Both the position numbers and the translations under genes were made by a program. The notes beneath the pieces are model-generated. The model did no database searches and had not been told where the DNA came from. It was given only the letters and a program-made list of their open reading frames with translations. Source: Devosia marina (GTDB lineage: Bacteria > Pseudomonadota > Alphaproteobacteria > Rhizobiales > Devosiaceae). From it: 64,000 nt of DNA. Below are positions 1 through 11,321 of this stretch, piece after piece (positions within the stretch are counted from its first letter, which is position 1; every line of letters starts with the position of its first letter). The DNA lies in contig NZ_WQRF01000002.1 of the NCBI RefSeq assembly GCF_009758415.1, positions 124,001 to 188,000 on the forward strand, read 5' to 3'.

Positions 1-321
1 CTGGCCGACCTGATCCGCGCCCGCGACGCCAAGCGCGTCCGCATCGAGGATATTCTCAAGATCGTCTCGCGCCACTACAAGGTGCCGCGCAACGAATTGC
101 TCTCGGCCCGCCGTTCGCGCGACGTGGTACGCCCGCGCCAGATCGCCATGTATCTGGCCAAGGCCCTGACCAGCCGCTCCCTGCCCGAGATCGGGCGGCG
201 CTTCGGTGGTCGTGACCACACCACGGTGCTCCACTCGGTGCGCAAGGTCGAGCAGATGATCAAGGACGATCTGGAGCTGGGCCAGGAAATCGAACTGCTC
301 AAGCGCATGCTTGAGGAATAG
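1..321 (+). CDS. dnaA: Chromosomal replication initiator DnaA, C-terminal part (5' end outside window)
   Basis: The frame is open from base 1 and ends at 321, giving the last 106 residues. They form DnaA domain IV, the helix-turn-helix that binds DnaA boxes at the origin. The signature is visible: [20 protein letters not shown], then [14 protein letters not shown], the DnaA-box contact loop. Domains I to III, including the AAA+ ATPase, lie upstream of the window. DnaA opens the origin and loads the helicase. The dnaN-recF-gyrB genes that follow give the classic replication gene order, although a small secreted-protein gene is inserted directly behind dnaA. Confidence 0.97.
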   Translation: MADLIRARDAKRVRIEDILKIVSRHYKVPRNELLSARRSRDVVRPRQIAMYLAKALTSRSLPEIGRRFGGRDHTTVLHSVRKVEQMIKDDLELGQEIELLKRMLEE

Positions 322-358
322 CCTTTATCCCGCCGGATTGGCCGGGCAAGGATCGGAT

Positions 359-754
359 ATGGTTCAAATCCTTGCCCGCCTGTTTGCTCTCTCCATTTTC
401 GCCCTGTCCCCGGTCCTGGCCCAGGATGAATTGCCGGTCCTGACGCCCGAAGAGCGGGCCGCGCAGAACCTGGAAATCGCCACCTCGGTTCAGGACCAGC
501 TTCTGGCCTGCTGGGCCCTGCCGGCAGGCTATGAAGATCGCTCCATTTCCATCCGTCTGGCCTTTCTGGGCGATGGTACGCTGGACGGTGACCCCTATAT
601 CGTGCCCGAAAGCGTGCGGACTGCGGGGCAGTATCCGGAATTGATGCGTTCGATTGCGGCTGCGATTGCCACCTGCCTGCCTTTTGACGGCTTGGTGGGG
701 CTGGGGGCCGGGCCGGGCGAGAGGTTCGACATCACCGTGCATTTCAGTTCCTGA
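359..754 (+). CDS. Small secreted protein with TolA/TonB C-terminal-like domain
   Basis: A 131-residue protein starting at the ATG at 359, 37 bases after dnaA. The first 21 residues are a clear signal peptide (MVQILARLFALSIFALSPVLA, cleavage after AxA-like LAQ). The mature part has the pattern of TolA or TonB C-terminal domains: a QDQLLACW segment, a strand with SIRLAFLGDGTLDGDP, a helix with two cysteines in total, and a last strand FDITVHF. This is a likely periplasmic protein, perhaps linked to the cell envelope. An in-frame ATG at 311 would remove the signal peptide from the N-terminus, so 359 is preferred. Function is inferred from fold-like pattern only. Confidence 0.7.
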   Translation: MVQILARLFALSIFALSPVLAQDELPVLTPEERAAQNLEIATSVQDQLLACWALPAGYEDRSISIRLAFLGDGTLDGDPYIVPESVRTAGQYPELMRSIAAAIATCLPFDGLVGLGAGPGERFDITVHFSS

Positions 755-878
755 AGTCCACAGCTAGGATGCGGCCAAAAGCCCCCACGGCCTTGCCAAT
801 TTCCTATGAAACTGTAAACGTCCCAACCCCGGCTCGCGCCGGGTTTGGCTGTCGCGTATGTCCGGGAAGAAGAACTCC

Positions 879-2000
879 ATGAAAGTCACGCTCGAACGCA
901 ATCATCTGCTCAAGTCGCTGAGCCATGTGCATCGGGTGGTCGAGCGCCGCAACACCTATCCGATCCTGGCCAATGTGCTGTTCAAGGCATCGGACGATCG
1001 GATCGAATTGCGCGCCACCGATCTTGATATCGAAGTGACGGAAAGCGTGCCGGCCATGGTCTCGACCCCCGGCACCACCACCGTGCCGGCCCATACACTT
1101 TACGAGATTGTCCGCAAGCTTTCCGATGGCGCCGAAGTGCGGCTCGAAACCGATGGCGGCGAGAACATGGTTCTCACCTCCGGCCGCTCGCGCTTTAACC
1201 TCGCCTGCCTCTCGCCCGACAGCTTCCCCGATCTCAAATCAGGCGCTTTCGCGCATGAATTCGATATTGCAGCGGCCTCCCTGCGCGAGCTGATCGAGCG
1301 GACCCAGTTCGCCATCTCCAATGAAGAGACGCGCTATTATCTCAACGGCATCTATTTCCATGCCGTGGACAATTCTGCCGCCGGTTCGCTGTTCCGCGCC
1401 GTGGCCACCGACGGACACCGCATGGCCCGTGCCGAAATGGCTGCCCCCAGCGGCGCCGAAGGCATGAGCGGCATCATCGTGCCCAAAAAGACCGTGGGCG
1501 AGGTACAAAAGCTGCTCGATGGCGTCGATGGCGACGTGCATGTCGAGGTTTCCGACACCAAGATCCGCTTTACCGTCGGTCCCGTGGTGCTGCTCTCCAA
1601 GCTCATCGAAGGCACCTTCCCCGATTATGACCGGGTGACGCCCAAGAACAATGACAAGCAGATGCTGGTCGACAAATCCGGCTTTGCCATTGCCGTGGAT
1701 CGCGTTTCGACCATCGCCTCGGATCGGGGCGGCAAGGCGGTCAAGCTTTCGGCCAAGGATGGCCTGCTCGAATTGTCCGTCACCAATCCCGATCACGGCA
1801 CGGCCAGCGAGGAAGTGGCGGTGGACTTCGATACCGACGGTTTCGAGATCGGCTTCAACGCGCGCTATCTGCTCGACATCATCCAGCAGATCCGCTCCGA
1901 GAGCGCCGTCTTCCTGTTCAACGATGCCAATTCCCCGACCCTGGTGAAGGAAGAAGGCGAATCCAGCGCGCTCTATGTGCTGATGCCGATGCGTGTCTAA
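879..2000 (+). CDS. dnaN: DNA polymerase III beta subunit (sliding clamp)
   Basis: A 373-residue protein, the usual length for a bacterial sliding clamp. It encircles DNA and tethers DNA polymerase III. The N-terminus MKVTLERNHLLKSLSHVHRVV and the conserved RNTYPILANVL segment are typical, and the C-terminus ends in SSALYVLMPMRV, matching the family's YVLMPMRL ending. The ATG at 879 is preferred over the in-frame ATG at 858 because it gives the family N-terminus and follows GGGAAGAAGAA. It lies between dnaA and recF, its usual place. Confidence 0.98.
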   Translation: MKVTLERNHLLKSLSHVHRVVERRNTYPILANVLFKASDDRIELRATDLDIEVTESVPAMVSTPGTTTVPAHTLYEIVRKLSDGAEVRLETDGGENMVLTSGRSRFNLACLSPDSFPDLKSGAFAHEFDIAAASLRELIERTQFAISNEETRYYLNGIYFHAVDNSAAGSLFRAVATDGHRMARAEMAAPSGAEGMSGIIVPKKTVGEVQKLLDGVDGDVHVEVSDTKIRFTVGPVVLLSKLIEGTFPDYDRVTPKNNDKQMLVDKSGFAIAVDRVSTIASDRGGKAVKLSAKDGLLELSVTNPDHGTASEEVAVDFDTDGFEIGFNARYLLDIIQQIRSESAVFLFNDANSPTLVKEEGESSALYVLMPMRV

Positions 2001-2010
2001 GCTGGTTCAG

Positions 2011-2133
2011 CGCTCTCCTGGTTCGTGGGTCGCTTCGCCCCCACCGTACCATGAGGCCTTGGGAGAAGCCGAGTCCGCGGGAGCCCTCCTGGTGAGGTGC
2101 TTTGCGCCTGCAAAGCCGCAAACCAAGAGGGCG
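2011..2133 (+). repeat. Imperfect inverted repeat filling the dnaN-recF gap
   Basis: The 144-base gap before recF has no gene. Its edges form an 18-base inverted repeat, 2011-2028 (CGCTCTCCTGGTTCGTGG) against 2116-2133 (CCGCAAACCAAGAGGGCG), with 14 Watson-Crick pairs. A third related block (CCCTCCTGGTGAGG) lies near 2083-2096. The right arm ends 11 bases before the recF ATG. It could be a dispersed intergenic repeat or a structured recF leader; the sequence alone does not decide. Confidence 0.45.
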
Positions 2134-2144
2134 GCTTCACAGTC

Positions 2145-3260
2145 ATGATCCGCCACATCTCCCGCCTGCGCCTGACCGCTTTCCGCAATTATGCCACTGC
2201 GGCGCTCGATCTCGACGGGCGCCATGTCGTGCTGACCGGTCCCAATGGTTCGGGGAAGACCAATCTGCTCGAAGCCATTTCCGTGCTCTCGCCGGGGCGC
2301 GGCCTGCGCGGCGCCAGTTTCGACACCTTGCAGGCGCAAGGCTCTGACCTGCCCTGGGCGGTTGCCGCGACCATAGAGACCGATGACGGGCCTGCCGATA
2401 TTGGCACGGGCGCCCTGCCCGATGGCGGACGCCGGGTGCGCATCAATGGCGCCAATGCCCGCTCCATCGAGGCGATGAGCGATTACCTGCGGGTGCTCTG
2501 GCTGACCCCTGCCATGGACGGCCTGTTCTCCGGGCCTGCCGGGGACAGGCGCCGCTTTCTCGACCGTTTGGTGACCACGCTCATCCCGGGCCATTCGGCA
2601 ACCGTGTCCGATTTCGAAAAGGCCATGCGGCAACGCAACAGGCTGCTTGAAGACGAAGGTGACCCGCGCTGGCTTGGCGCCATTGAGGTCCAGATGGCCG
2701 AGCTTGGCGCCTCGATCCACCTCAATCGCACCGACAGCCTTAGTCATTTGCAGGCGCTGATCGCCCAGAGCCTGGACGACACCAGCTTCCCGGCGGCGCG
2801 GCTGTCGCTGACCCCGCTCTTCGATGATCTGGTCGAGCCGGCGACCTCTGCCGAACTCGAAACAGTGCTGGCGCAGCGCTGGCATGCGCTGCGCCCCCTT
2901 GATCGGGCGGCCGGACGCACCACATCAGGACCACACCGCGTCGATCTTGACGTGATCCATGCGCAAAAATCCATGCCCGCGGCGCTCGGCTCCACCGGCG
3001 AGCAGAAGGCCCTGCTGATCGGGCTGATTCTCGCCCATGCCAGGCTGGTGCGGCTGCGCACCGGCATCGTACCGTTCCTGCTGCTCGACGAGATTGCCGC
3101 CCATCTCGATCCGGACCGGCGCCGGGCCCTGTTTGTGGCGCTGGACGGCCTGGAGACCCAATGTTTCCTCACTGGCACGGACCCGGTGCTGTTCGAGGCG
3201 CTGGAGGGGCGGGCGCAGCAGATCGGGGTGCGTGAAGGGCGCTTGGCGCGCAAGGGCTGA
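2145..3260 (+). CDS. recF: DNA replication/repair protein RecF
   Basis: A 371-residue SMC-like ATPase that loads RecA at gapped DNA in the RecFOR pathway. Walker A is GPNGSGKTN near residue 35, the ABC-type signature is STGEQKA, and Walker B is FLLLDEIAAHLD. The N-terminal IRHISRLRLTAFRNY is the family hallmark. The ATG at 2145 follows an AGAGGGCGG ribosome binding site; an upstream ATG at 2097 would add 16 unrelated residues coded by a repeat. Gene order dnaN-recF-gyrB supports the call. Confidence 0.97.
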   Translation: MIRHISRLRLTAFRNYATAALDLDGRHVVLTGPNGSGKTNLLEAISVLSPGRGLRGASFDTLQAQGSDLPWAVAATIETDDGPADIGTGALPDGGRRVRINGANARSIEAMSDYLRVLWLTPAMDGLFSGPAGDRRRFLDRLVTTLIPGHSATVSDFEKAMRQRNRLLEDEGDPRWLGAIEVQMAELGASIHLNRTDSLSHLQALIAQSLDDTSFPAARLSLTPLFDDLVEPATSAELETVLAQRWHALRPLDRAAGRTTSGPHRVDLDVIHAQKSMPAALGSTGEQKALLIGLILAHARLVRLRTGIVPFLLLDEIAAHLDPDRRRALFVALDGLETQCFLTGTDPVLFEALEGRAQQIGVREGRLARKG

Positions 3261-3297
3261 AAATCCCCCGCAAATACGCCTCAAACGGCCAATATCC

Positions 3298-5786
<2,489 letters not shown>

Positions 5787-5803
5787 ACTGCGACCCGCAG
5801 GGG

Positions 5804-5830
5804 AAAATCTCGCCATTGGGGAGATTTTGG
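5804..5830 (+). terminator. Intrinsic terminator after gyrB
   Basis: The arms AAAATCTC (5804-5811) and GAGATTTT (5821-5828) form a perfect 8-bp stem whose 3' side carries the T run. It lies 18 bases after the gyrB stop. Confidence 0.65.
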
Positions 5831-5940
5831 CGGGCTAGGCCATGAGAGCTATGCTCGAATGTTGGCGGCCGGTCAGATGGCAGAGGGCCATATGAGCAGC
5901 GCTCAAGTGGGAGGAACGCCCCAAACTGGAGGGCGCTGCA

Positions 5941-6651
5941 ATGGGTGGCAACGAAATCGAGCTGTTTGGCGGCCTGATCAACAAGGTTGTCCGCGTCGGC
6001 GACACGGTGCGACGCACCATGTCTCGGGACCGCACGACCGCCCATCACTTGTTGCGCCATCTGGAGACGCGCGGCTTTGAAGGTGCACCCAGATTTCTGG
6101 GGGTCGACGCACTCGGCCGCGAAATTCTGACCTATCTGCCGAGCGACCTCAAATTCGATGCCGCTAGCTTCTCCGACGACCAATTGACTGCCGCCGCCGC
6201 TCTGCTTCGTAGCTTTCACGAGGCGACCCTGGACTTCGCCCTGGTTGTTGAAGCTGGCGCTGAGGTGCTCTGCCACAATGACTGGACGCCAGCCAATACG
6301 GGGTTTCGCAACGCCATCCCCTACGGAATGATTGACTTCGATACTGTTGCGCCCGGCACGAGGCTTTGGGACGTGAGCTATAGCGCCTGGACTTGGCTCG
6401 ATCTCAGCGACCCGGCTTTTTCGGCAGATGAGCAGTTACGACGGCTCGAGCTGTTTTGCTCGGGCTATGATCACCCCTCATGCACCGTTGCGCATTTGGC
6501 AGGCTATATCCCCACCCGGCAGGCTGGCCGCGCACGCTGGGCGAAGGATCGCAACATGCCTGAAGCTGAGGCCTGGGCCCTGAAATGCATGTACTGGACC
6601 GTCCAGAACCTGAGCGAGCGCGTTCATCGCACAGGTTTGCCTGAGACCTGA
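5941..6651 (+). CDS. APH-fold phosphotransferase family protein
   Basis: A 236-residue protein of the aminoglycoside phosphotransferase/choline kinase fold. The Brenner motif is intact, CHNDWTPANTGFRN (His112, Asp114), followed by IDFDTVAPG (residues 131-138), the Mg-binding aspartate segment. The N-terminal lobe is short; full-length members are often 260-300 residues, and the substrate is not predictable. A strong GGAGGG precedes the ATG at 5941. Codons rare in the neighbours occur (for example TTA at 6435 and several CGA), so it may be an acquired gene. It stands alone between gyrB and an oxidoreductase. I would not call it a resistance gene. Confidence 0.75.
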   Translation: MGGNEIELFGGLINKVVRVGDTVRRTMSRDRTTAHHLLRHLETRGFEGAPRFLGVDALGREILTYLPSDLKFDAASFSDDQLTAAAALLRSFHEATLDFALVVEAGAEVLCHNDWTPANTGFRNAIPYGMIDFDTVAPGTRLWDVSYSAWTWLDLSDPAFSADEQLRRLELFCSGYDHPSCTVAHLAGYIPTRQAGRARWAKDRNMPEAEAWALKCMYWTVQNLSERVHRTGLPET

Positions 6652-6768
6652 TTGATCTGCGCGCAGCCAGTTGTTCACCCTGACGGATCAGTCCGTTCTC
6701 ATTGGCCGCCTTGTGCCTATGGTCTTCACCGCCTAGCTAAGCGGGACCAGTTCCTGCGCGAGGCTTCC

Positions 6769-7791
6769 ATGAAAAAGATCGGCTTTCTCTCCTTTGGTCA
6801 TTGGAGCCCGTCGCCCAATTCGGGCACCCGCACAGCCGGCGATGCGCTGCTGCAGTCGATCGATTTGGCCGTAGCCGCCGAAGAACTTGGGGCCGATGGC
6901 GCCTATTTTCGCGTGCATCACTTCGCCCGCCAACTCGCCTCGCCCTTTCCGCTGCTGGCCGCAGTCGGCGCAAAGACCAGCAAGATCGAGATCGGCACGG
7001 CCGTGATCGACATGCGCTATGAAAACCCGCTCTACATGGCCGAGGATGCCGGGGCGGCGGATCTGATCTCCGAAGGGCGGTTGCAATTGGGCATTTCACG
7101 CGGCTCGCCCGAGCAGGTTATCGATGGCTGGCGCTATTTCGGCTATGAGCCGGCCGAAGGGCAGACTGACGCGGACATGGCGCGGCTCAATTCGGAAATT
7201 TTCCTGAAAGCGCTGACCGGTCAGGGCTTTGCCCAGCCCAATCCGCGACCCATGTTTCCCAACCCGCCCGGCATGCTGCGGCTCGAGCCGTATTCCGAGG
7301 GGCTGCTTGAGCGCATCTGGTGGGGCGCGGCCAGCGATGCGACGGCCATCTGGGCGGCCAAGATGGGGATGAACCTGCAGTCCTCGACCCTGAAATTCGA
7401 TGAATCAGGAAAGCCCTTCCATATCCAGCAGGCCGAACAGATCCGCGCCTATCGCGCGGCCTGGAAAGAGGCCGGCCATGCCCGCGAACCGCGCGTCTCG
7501 GTCAGCCGTTCGATCTTTGCCCTGGTCAACGATCAGGACCGCATGTATTTCGGCGCAGGACGCAAGGAAGAAGACCAGTTCGGCTATATCGAGCCAGAAA
7601 AGCGCGCCGTTTTCGGACGGGGCTACACCGCTGAGCCGGACCAACTGATCGAGGATCTCAAGCAGGACGAGGCCATCGCCGAAGCCGATACGCTGCTCCT
7701 GACCGTGCCCAACCAGCTCGGCGTCGCCTACAACGCCCATGTCATCGAGAGCATTCTCAAGCATGTCGCGCCGGGGCTGGGCTGGCGCTAA
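6769..7791 (+). CDS. LLM-class flavin-dependent oxidoreductase (luciferase-like)
   Basis: A 340-residue protein of the bacterial luciferase-like monooxygenase superfamily, TIM-barrel enzymes that use FMN or F420. The beginning MKKIGFLSFGHWSP, the segment EELGADGAYFRVHHFARQLASPFPLLAAVGAKT, and GTAVIDMRYENPLYMAEDAGAAD followed by GRLQLGISRGSPE are typical of the family. The start at 6769 fits the family N-terminus; an upstream in-frame start at 6652 would add unrelated residues. The substrate cannot be told. It is transcribed alone, with a 117-base gap before it. Confidence 0.9.
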   Translation: MKKIGFLSFGHWSPSPNSGTRTAGDALLQSIDLAVAAEELGADGAYFRVHHFARQLASPFPLLAAVGAKTSKIEIGTAVIDMRYENPLYMAEDAGAADLISEGRLQLGISRGSPEQVIDGWRYFGYEPAEGQTDADMARLNSEIFLKALTGQGFAQPNPRPMFPNPPGMLRLEPYSEGLLERIWWGAASDATAIWAAKMGMNLQSSTLKFDESGKPFHIQQAEQIRAYRAAWKEAGHAREPRVSVSRSIFALVNDQDRMYFGAGRKEEDQFGYIEPEKRAVFGRGYTAEPDQLIEDLKQDEAIAEADTLLLTVPNQLGVAYNAHVIESILKHVAPGLGWR

Positions 7792-7801
7792 GGCTTCTTC
7801 A

Positions 7802-7817
7802 CCCCTCCGGAGAGGGG
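7802..7817. repeat. Short perfect hairpin between convergent genes
   Basis: CCCCTC-CGGA-GAGGGG is a 6-bp perfect stem in the 53-base gap between the oxidoreductase and the convergent secreted HExxH gene. The CCCCTC...GAGGGG style recurs between pheT and folC. No T run follows, so a terminator role is uncertain. Confidence 0.4.
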
Positions 7818-7844
7818 GGCAGCAGCGGATGACATTCCGAACCG

Positions 7845-8369
7845 TCAGGGCAAGTCATAGCCCGATCCGTCGCACCCATTGGCCTGCCAATAGCGCTCCA
7901 CCGGCGTAAAACTGCCGGTGGCCAGCCGCTCCACCTCTGCAGCAAAGGCCATGGCGCGGCATTCATCCGCGCCGGCTACCACATGCACCATTTCGTGCAG
8001 GATGGTCAGGCGCCTCAAGGCCGCCGTGCCTTCCTCGGAAAACTGCCGGCAGATGACCAGCGGCACCACCCCGTCCCGTGGCGGCAAGGGGACATAGGCG
8101 GCAAAGCGGGCACAGCCGTAGCCGCTTGCGCCCCGCTCCAGCGCAACGGCCAGGCTGCTGCCCCAATGCGAGGAGGTGAACCGCCCCAGGGTCAGGGCGT
8201 CACGATAGGCAGAAATGTCCACCCCGAAGCGGGTCGTCCCGAGCCGAGGTTGCGCCTGTTCGAAGGCGGCAATGGCATCGTTGAATGCAATTTGCACGGC
8301 GTCTGCTCGCGCCCCACTGGCGGCGAGGGACCACAGCAGGCCGGCGAGAATGGCAGTGAAGAGGCGCAT
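7845..8369 (-). CDS. Secreted HExxH-motif protein, function unknown
   Basis: A 174-residue protein beginning at the ATG whose first base is 8369. Residues 1-22 are a signal peptide (MRLFTAILAGLLWSLAASGA, then RADA). Residues 125-129 read HEMVH, a zinc metallopeptidase signature, followed by VVAGADECRAMAFAAEVE, which could supply the third ligand (Glu136 or Glu145). Four cysteines (Cys86, Cys108, Cys137, Cys166) may pair in the periplasm. I do not recognise a named family. The longer frame to 8558 was not used because its N-terminus lacks protein-like features and the signal peptide would be internal. Confidence 0.7.
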   Translation of the reverse strand: MRLFTAILAGLLWSLAASGARADAVQIAFNDAIAAFEQAQPRLGTTRFGVDISAYRDALTLGRFTSSHWGSSLAVALERGASGYGCARFAAYVPLPPRDGVVPLVICRQFSEEGTAALRRLTILHEMVHVVAGADECRAMAFAAEVERLATGSFTPVERYWQANGCDGSGYDLP

Positions 8370-8623
8370 GAGCCCTCTCGTGCCGGGCAATTGCGGCATT
8401 GGCAAGAGCTGTGACGCGACGGCCACACTCGGGCGGGAGGGGGATGCAGGCCCATAAACCGGCCACATTTGGCGCGGACAAGCTTGTCCATGTGCTGCTG
8501 GGCGGCAAAGAGCGTATGGCCGGTCACAATCCACCGATCTTAACCTCCCGCTTACCATTTGTTTCCCTTGATGAACGAACAGGGTAGAAGCAGCGTGATC
8601 CTTTCCTTCACTAGGTTTGCCTG

Positions 8624-11302
8624 ATGGATTTCCGCATTTCGGCCGATGACCGCGTCGGCGCCCCCAAGGGCCGCCAGAACAAGACCCAGCCCTCTTCTGC
8701 GGCCAAGGGCGCGCGTGTCGAGCCGACCATGGGCCAGTCGATGGCGTTTTCCGTCGATGAAACGCGCCCCGGCGGCAATGGTGGTGGCGGCAAGCCGCCC
8801 AAATCGCCGCGGAAACAACCGCGCAAGGGTAAGGCCGAACCTGCTCGCAACCGCAAGAAGAAGCGCGGCGGCGGTCTGCTGATGGGGCTGCTCTGGTGGG
8901 GCTTTGTCGCCTGTCTCTGGGGCGGCATCGCCGTGATCGGTGTCATTGTTTATTACGGCGCGCAACTGCCGTCCTCCGAGACCTGGGCCATCCCCGAGCG
9001 TCCACCCAATATCCGCATCCTGGCGGCCGATGGGAGCCTGATCTCCAATCGCGGCCAGACCGGCGGCGAAGCCGTCACCTTCCGCGAACTGCCCCAATAT
9101 GTGCCTGCGGCCTTCATTGCCTCGGAAGACCGTCGCTTCATGAGCCATTTCGGCGTCGACCCGATCGGTCTGCTCTCCGTGGCCGTGGAAATGGTTGAAG
9201 CGCGCGGCGTCACCCGCGGCGCCTCGACCATCACCCAGCAGGTAGCCAAAAACCTCTTCCTCACCCCCGACCAGACCCTGGGCCGCAAGGTGCAGGAAGC
9301 CATTCTGGCCATCTGGCTTGAACAGAACTTCACCAAGGAAGAAATCCTCGAGCTCTATATGAACCGGGTCTATTTCGGTTCGGGCGCCTATGGCATCGAG
9401 GCTGCGGCCCAGACCTATTTCGGGGTTTCGGCGCGCAATCTTTCGCTTGGTCAGGCGGCCATGCTGGTAGGCATTCTGCCCGCGCCATCGGCCTATAATC
9501 CCAAGGCCAATCCCAATACTGCACGCGACCGTCAGCGCCTGGTGCTCAATGCCATGGCCCAGGAAGGCTATATCACGCGTGACGAAGCCGATGCGGCACG
9601 CATCAACCCCGACCAGACCATCCGCACCGTGGTGGCCGGCTCCGAATCCTATGTCGCGGACTGGGTCGAAAGCCTGATGACCGCCTATATCGGCGAGATC
9701 GAGGGTGACGTGGTGGTGCAAACTACCATTGACTACAAGATGCAAAAGGATGCCGAATTCATCGTCAAGGAAGCGGTGGCCAATGAAGGCGAGAAGCGCG
9801 GCTTCTCCCAGGCTGCGCTGGTGGCCATGGATGTCGATGGCACGGTGCGCGCCATGGTCGGCGGCGTCGACTATCAGGCCAGCCAGTATAACCGCGCCGT
9901 GACCGCCCGGCGCCAGCCCGGCTCTGCCTTCAAGCCCTTTGTCTATATGGCGGCCATGGAGAAGGGCTATACGCCCGATACCTTGGCCGAAGACGCCCAG
10001 TTCGACTACAATGGCTGGAGCCCGCGCAATTCGAGCGGCAAATATGCCGGGACGGTGACGCTGCGCCAGGGGTTGGCCTATTCGCTCAATACCATCGCAG
10101 CCCGTCTGGCCATCGACGTCACGCCTGAGAAGGTCATCGAAGTGGCGATGCGCATGGGTATTTCCTCGAATCTGTCGGCTGTGCCCTCCATTGCCCTGGG
10201 GGCCCAGGAAGTGAACCTGCTCGAGTTGACCAGTGCCTACGCGCCCTTTGCCAATGGTGGCATGGGCGTCATTCCCAATGTCATCACCAAGATTTCCGAC
10301 GTCGAGGGCAATGTACTCTATGAGGCCTCCAATGCCGGGCCGGGGCGCGTCGTCGATCCCAATGTGCTGGCAGCGATGAACGACATGCTCAAGACCGCCG
10401 TTGAGGTGGGTACCGGCCGAGGCGCCAATATTGGCGGCTGGGAAGTTGGCGGCAAGACCGGCACCTCGCAGCAATCGCGCGACGCCCTGTTTGTCGGCTA
10501 CACCTCTGCCATGGTCACGGGGGTTTGGCTGGGCAATGACAACGATACCGGGACCAGTCTTTCCGGCGGCAATGTGCCGGCCAATATCTGGTCCAACTTC
10601 ATGACCAAGGCTCTTGCTGGCCGCGCGCCTGCCCCTATTCCCGGAGGCTCCTATGCGGGCCAGCTCATTGCCCAGCAATTGATCGATCCCAATACTGGCA
10701 TGCCCGCCATCGATCCGGCCACCGGCCAGCCCATGGTGCAATATGTCGATGGCGGCACGGGCGAGCCGGTGCAGACCACCACCGACCCGGCAACCGGGCA
10801 GGTGATTGCCATCGACCCGGCCACCGGTGCCCCACTTGAGGGGCTGGCGCCGGTTGACGGGCAGGTGGCCAATGCCACGGCTTCGACCGGGTTCGGCGGA
10901 TTTGATCCCAACACCGGCATGCCGTTTGACAACGGTACCGGCCTGCCGGTCCAGCAGATCGACCCCAATACCGGCATGCCCATCGATCAGGGCCAGATCG
11001 TACAGTATGACGCCAATGGCCAGGCCATCGACCCGGTGACCGGCTTCCCCCTGCAGCAGCAGAACAGCAATGGCTTTGGCCAGGCGCCGATTGATCCCGA
11101 AACCGGCCTGCCCATGACCCTTGTCGTTGACCCGGCCACTGGCCAGCAGGTCTGGGTGCCTTCGGCGCCAACCTCGCAGCAGCCCCAGGGCTTCGCTCAG
11201 CCGCAGGGCCAGATCGTCCCGCCGGGCCAGGTGCAGCAGCAGCCGGTCTATCAGGAAGAGCGCTCCCAGCGCACACTGATGGATCTGATCTTCGGCAACT
11301 AG
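8624..11302 (+). CDS. Penicillin-binding protein 1A, bifunctional glycosyltransferase/transpeptidase with repeat tail
   Basis: An 892-residue class A PBP that polymerises and crosslinks peptidoglycan. A basic, low-complexity cytoplasmic tail (residues 1-85) precedes one membrane segment (about 86-112). The GT51 domain carries EDRRFMSHFGVDPIGL (Glu168 catalytic) and RGASTITQQVAKNLFL. The transpeptidase carries SAFK (Ser434, Lys437), SLN in AYSLNTIA, and KTGTS (Lys611). After about residue 685 comes a tail with nine DPxTG units. Class A PBPs of this order do not usually need such a tail, so it is a notable addition. No ponA/mrcA name is assigned. Confidence 0.96.
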   Translation: MDFRISADDRVGAPKGRQNKTQPSSAAKGARVEPTMGQSMAFSVDETRPGGNGGGGKPPKSPRKQPRKGKAEPARNRKKKRGGGLLMGLLWWGFVACLWGGIAVIGVIVYYGAQLPSSETWAIPERPPNIRILAADGSLISNRGQTGGEAVTFRELPQYVPAAFIASEDRRFMSHFGVDPIGLLSVAVEMVEARGVTRGASTITQQVAKNLFLTPDQTLGRKVQEAILAIWLEQNFTKEEILELYMNRVYFGSGAYGIEAAAQTYFGVSARNLSLGQAAMLVGILPAPSAYNPKANPNTARDRQRLVLNAMAQEGYITRDEADAARINPDQTIRTVVAGSESYVADWVESLMTAYIGEIEGDVVVQTTIDYKMQKDAEFIVKEAVANEGEKRGFSQAALVAMDVDGTVRAMVGGVDYQASQYNRAVTARRQPGSAFKPFVYMAAMEKGYTPDTLAEDAQFDYNGWSPRNSSGKYAGTVTLRQGLAYSLNTIAARLAIDVTPEKVIEVAMRMGISSNLSAVPSIALGAQEVNLLELTSAYAPFANGGMGVIPNVITKISDVEGNVLYEASNAGPGRVVDPNVLAAMNDMLKTAVEVGTGRGANIGGWEVGGKTGTSQQSRDALFVGYTSAMVTGVWLGNDNDTGTSLSGGNVPANIWSNFMTKALAGRAPAPIPGGSYAGQLIAQQLIDPNTGMPAIDPATGQPMVQYVDGGTGEPVQTTTDPATGQVIAIDPATGAPLEGLAPVDGQVANATASTGFGGFDPNTGMPFDNGTGLPVQQIDPNTGMPIDQGQIVQYDANGQAIDPVTGFPLQQQNSNGFGQAPIDPETGLPMTLVVDPATGQQVWVPSAPTSQQPQGFAQPQGQIVPPGQVQQQPVYQEERSQRTLMDLIFGN

Positions 11303-11321
11303 CATTGCCGACCAGAACAGC

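Noticed and set aside
1..900. Origin of replication near dnaA
   Set aside because: No cluster of TTATCCACA-type boxes or AT-rich unwinding element was found; the alphaproteobacterial origin is often not beside dnaA.
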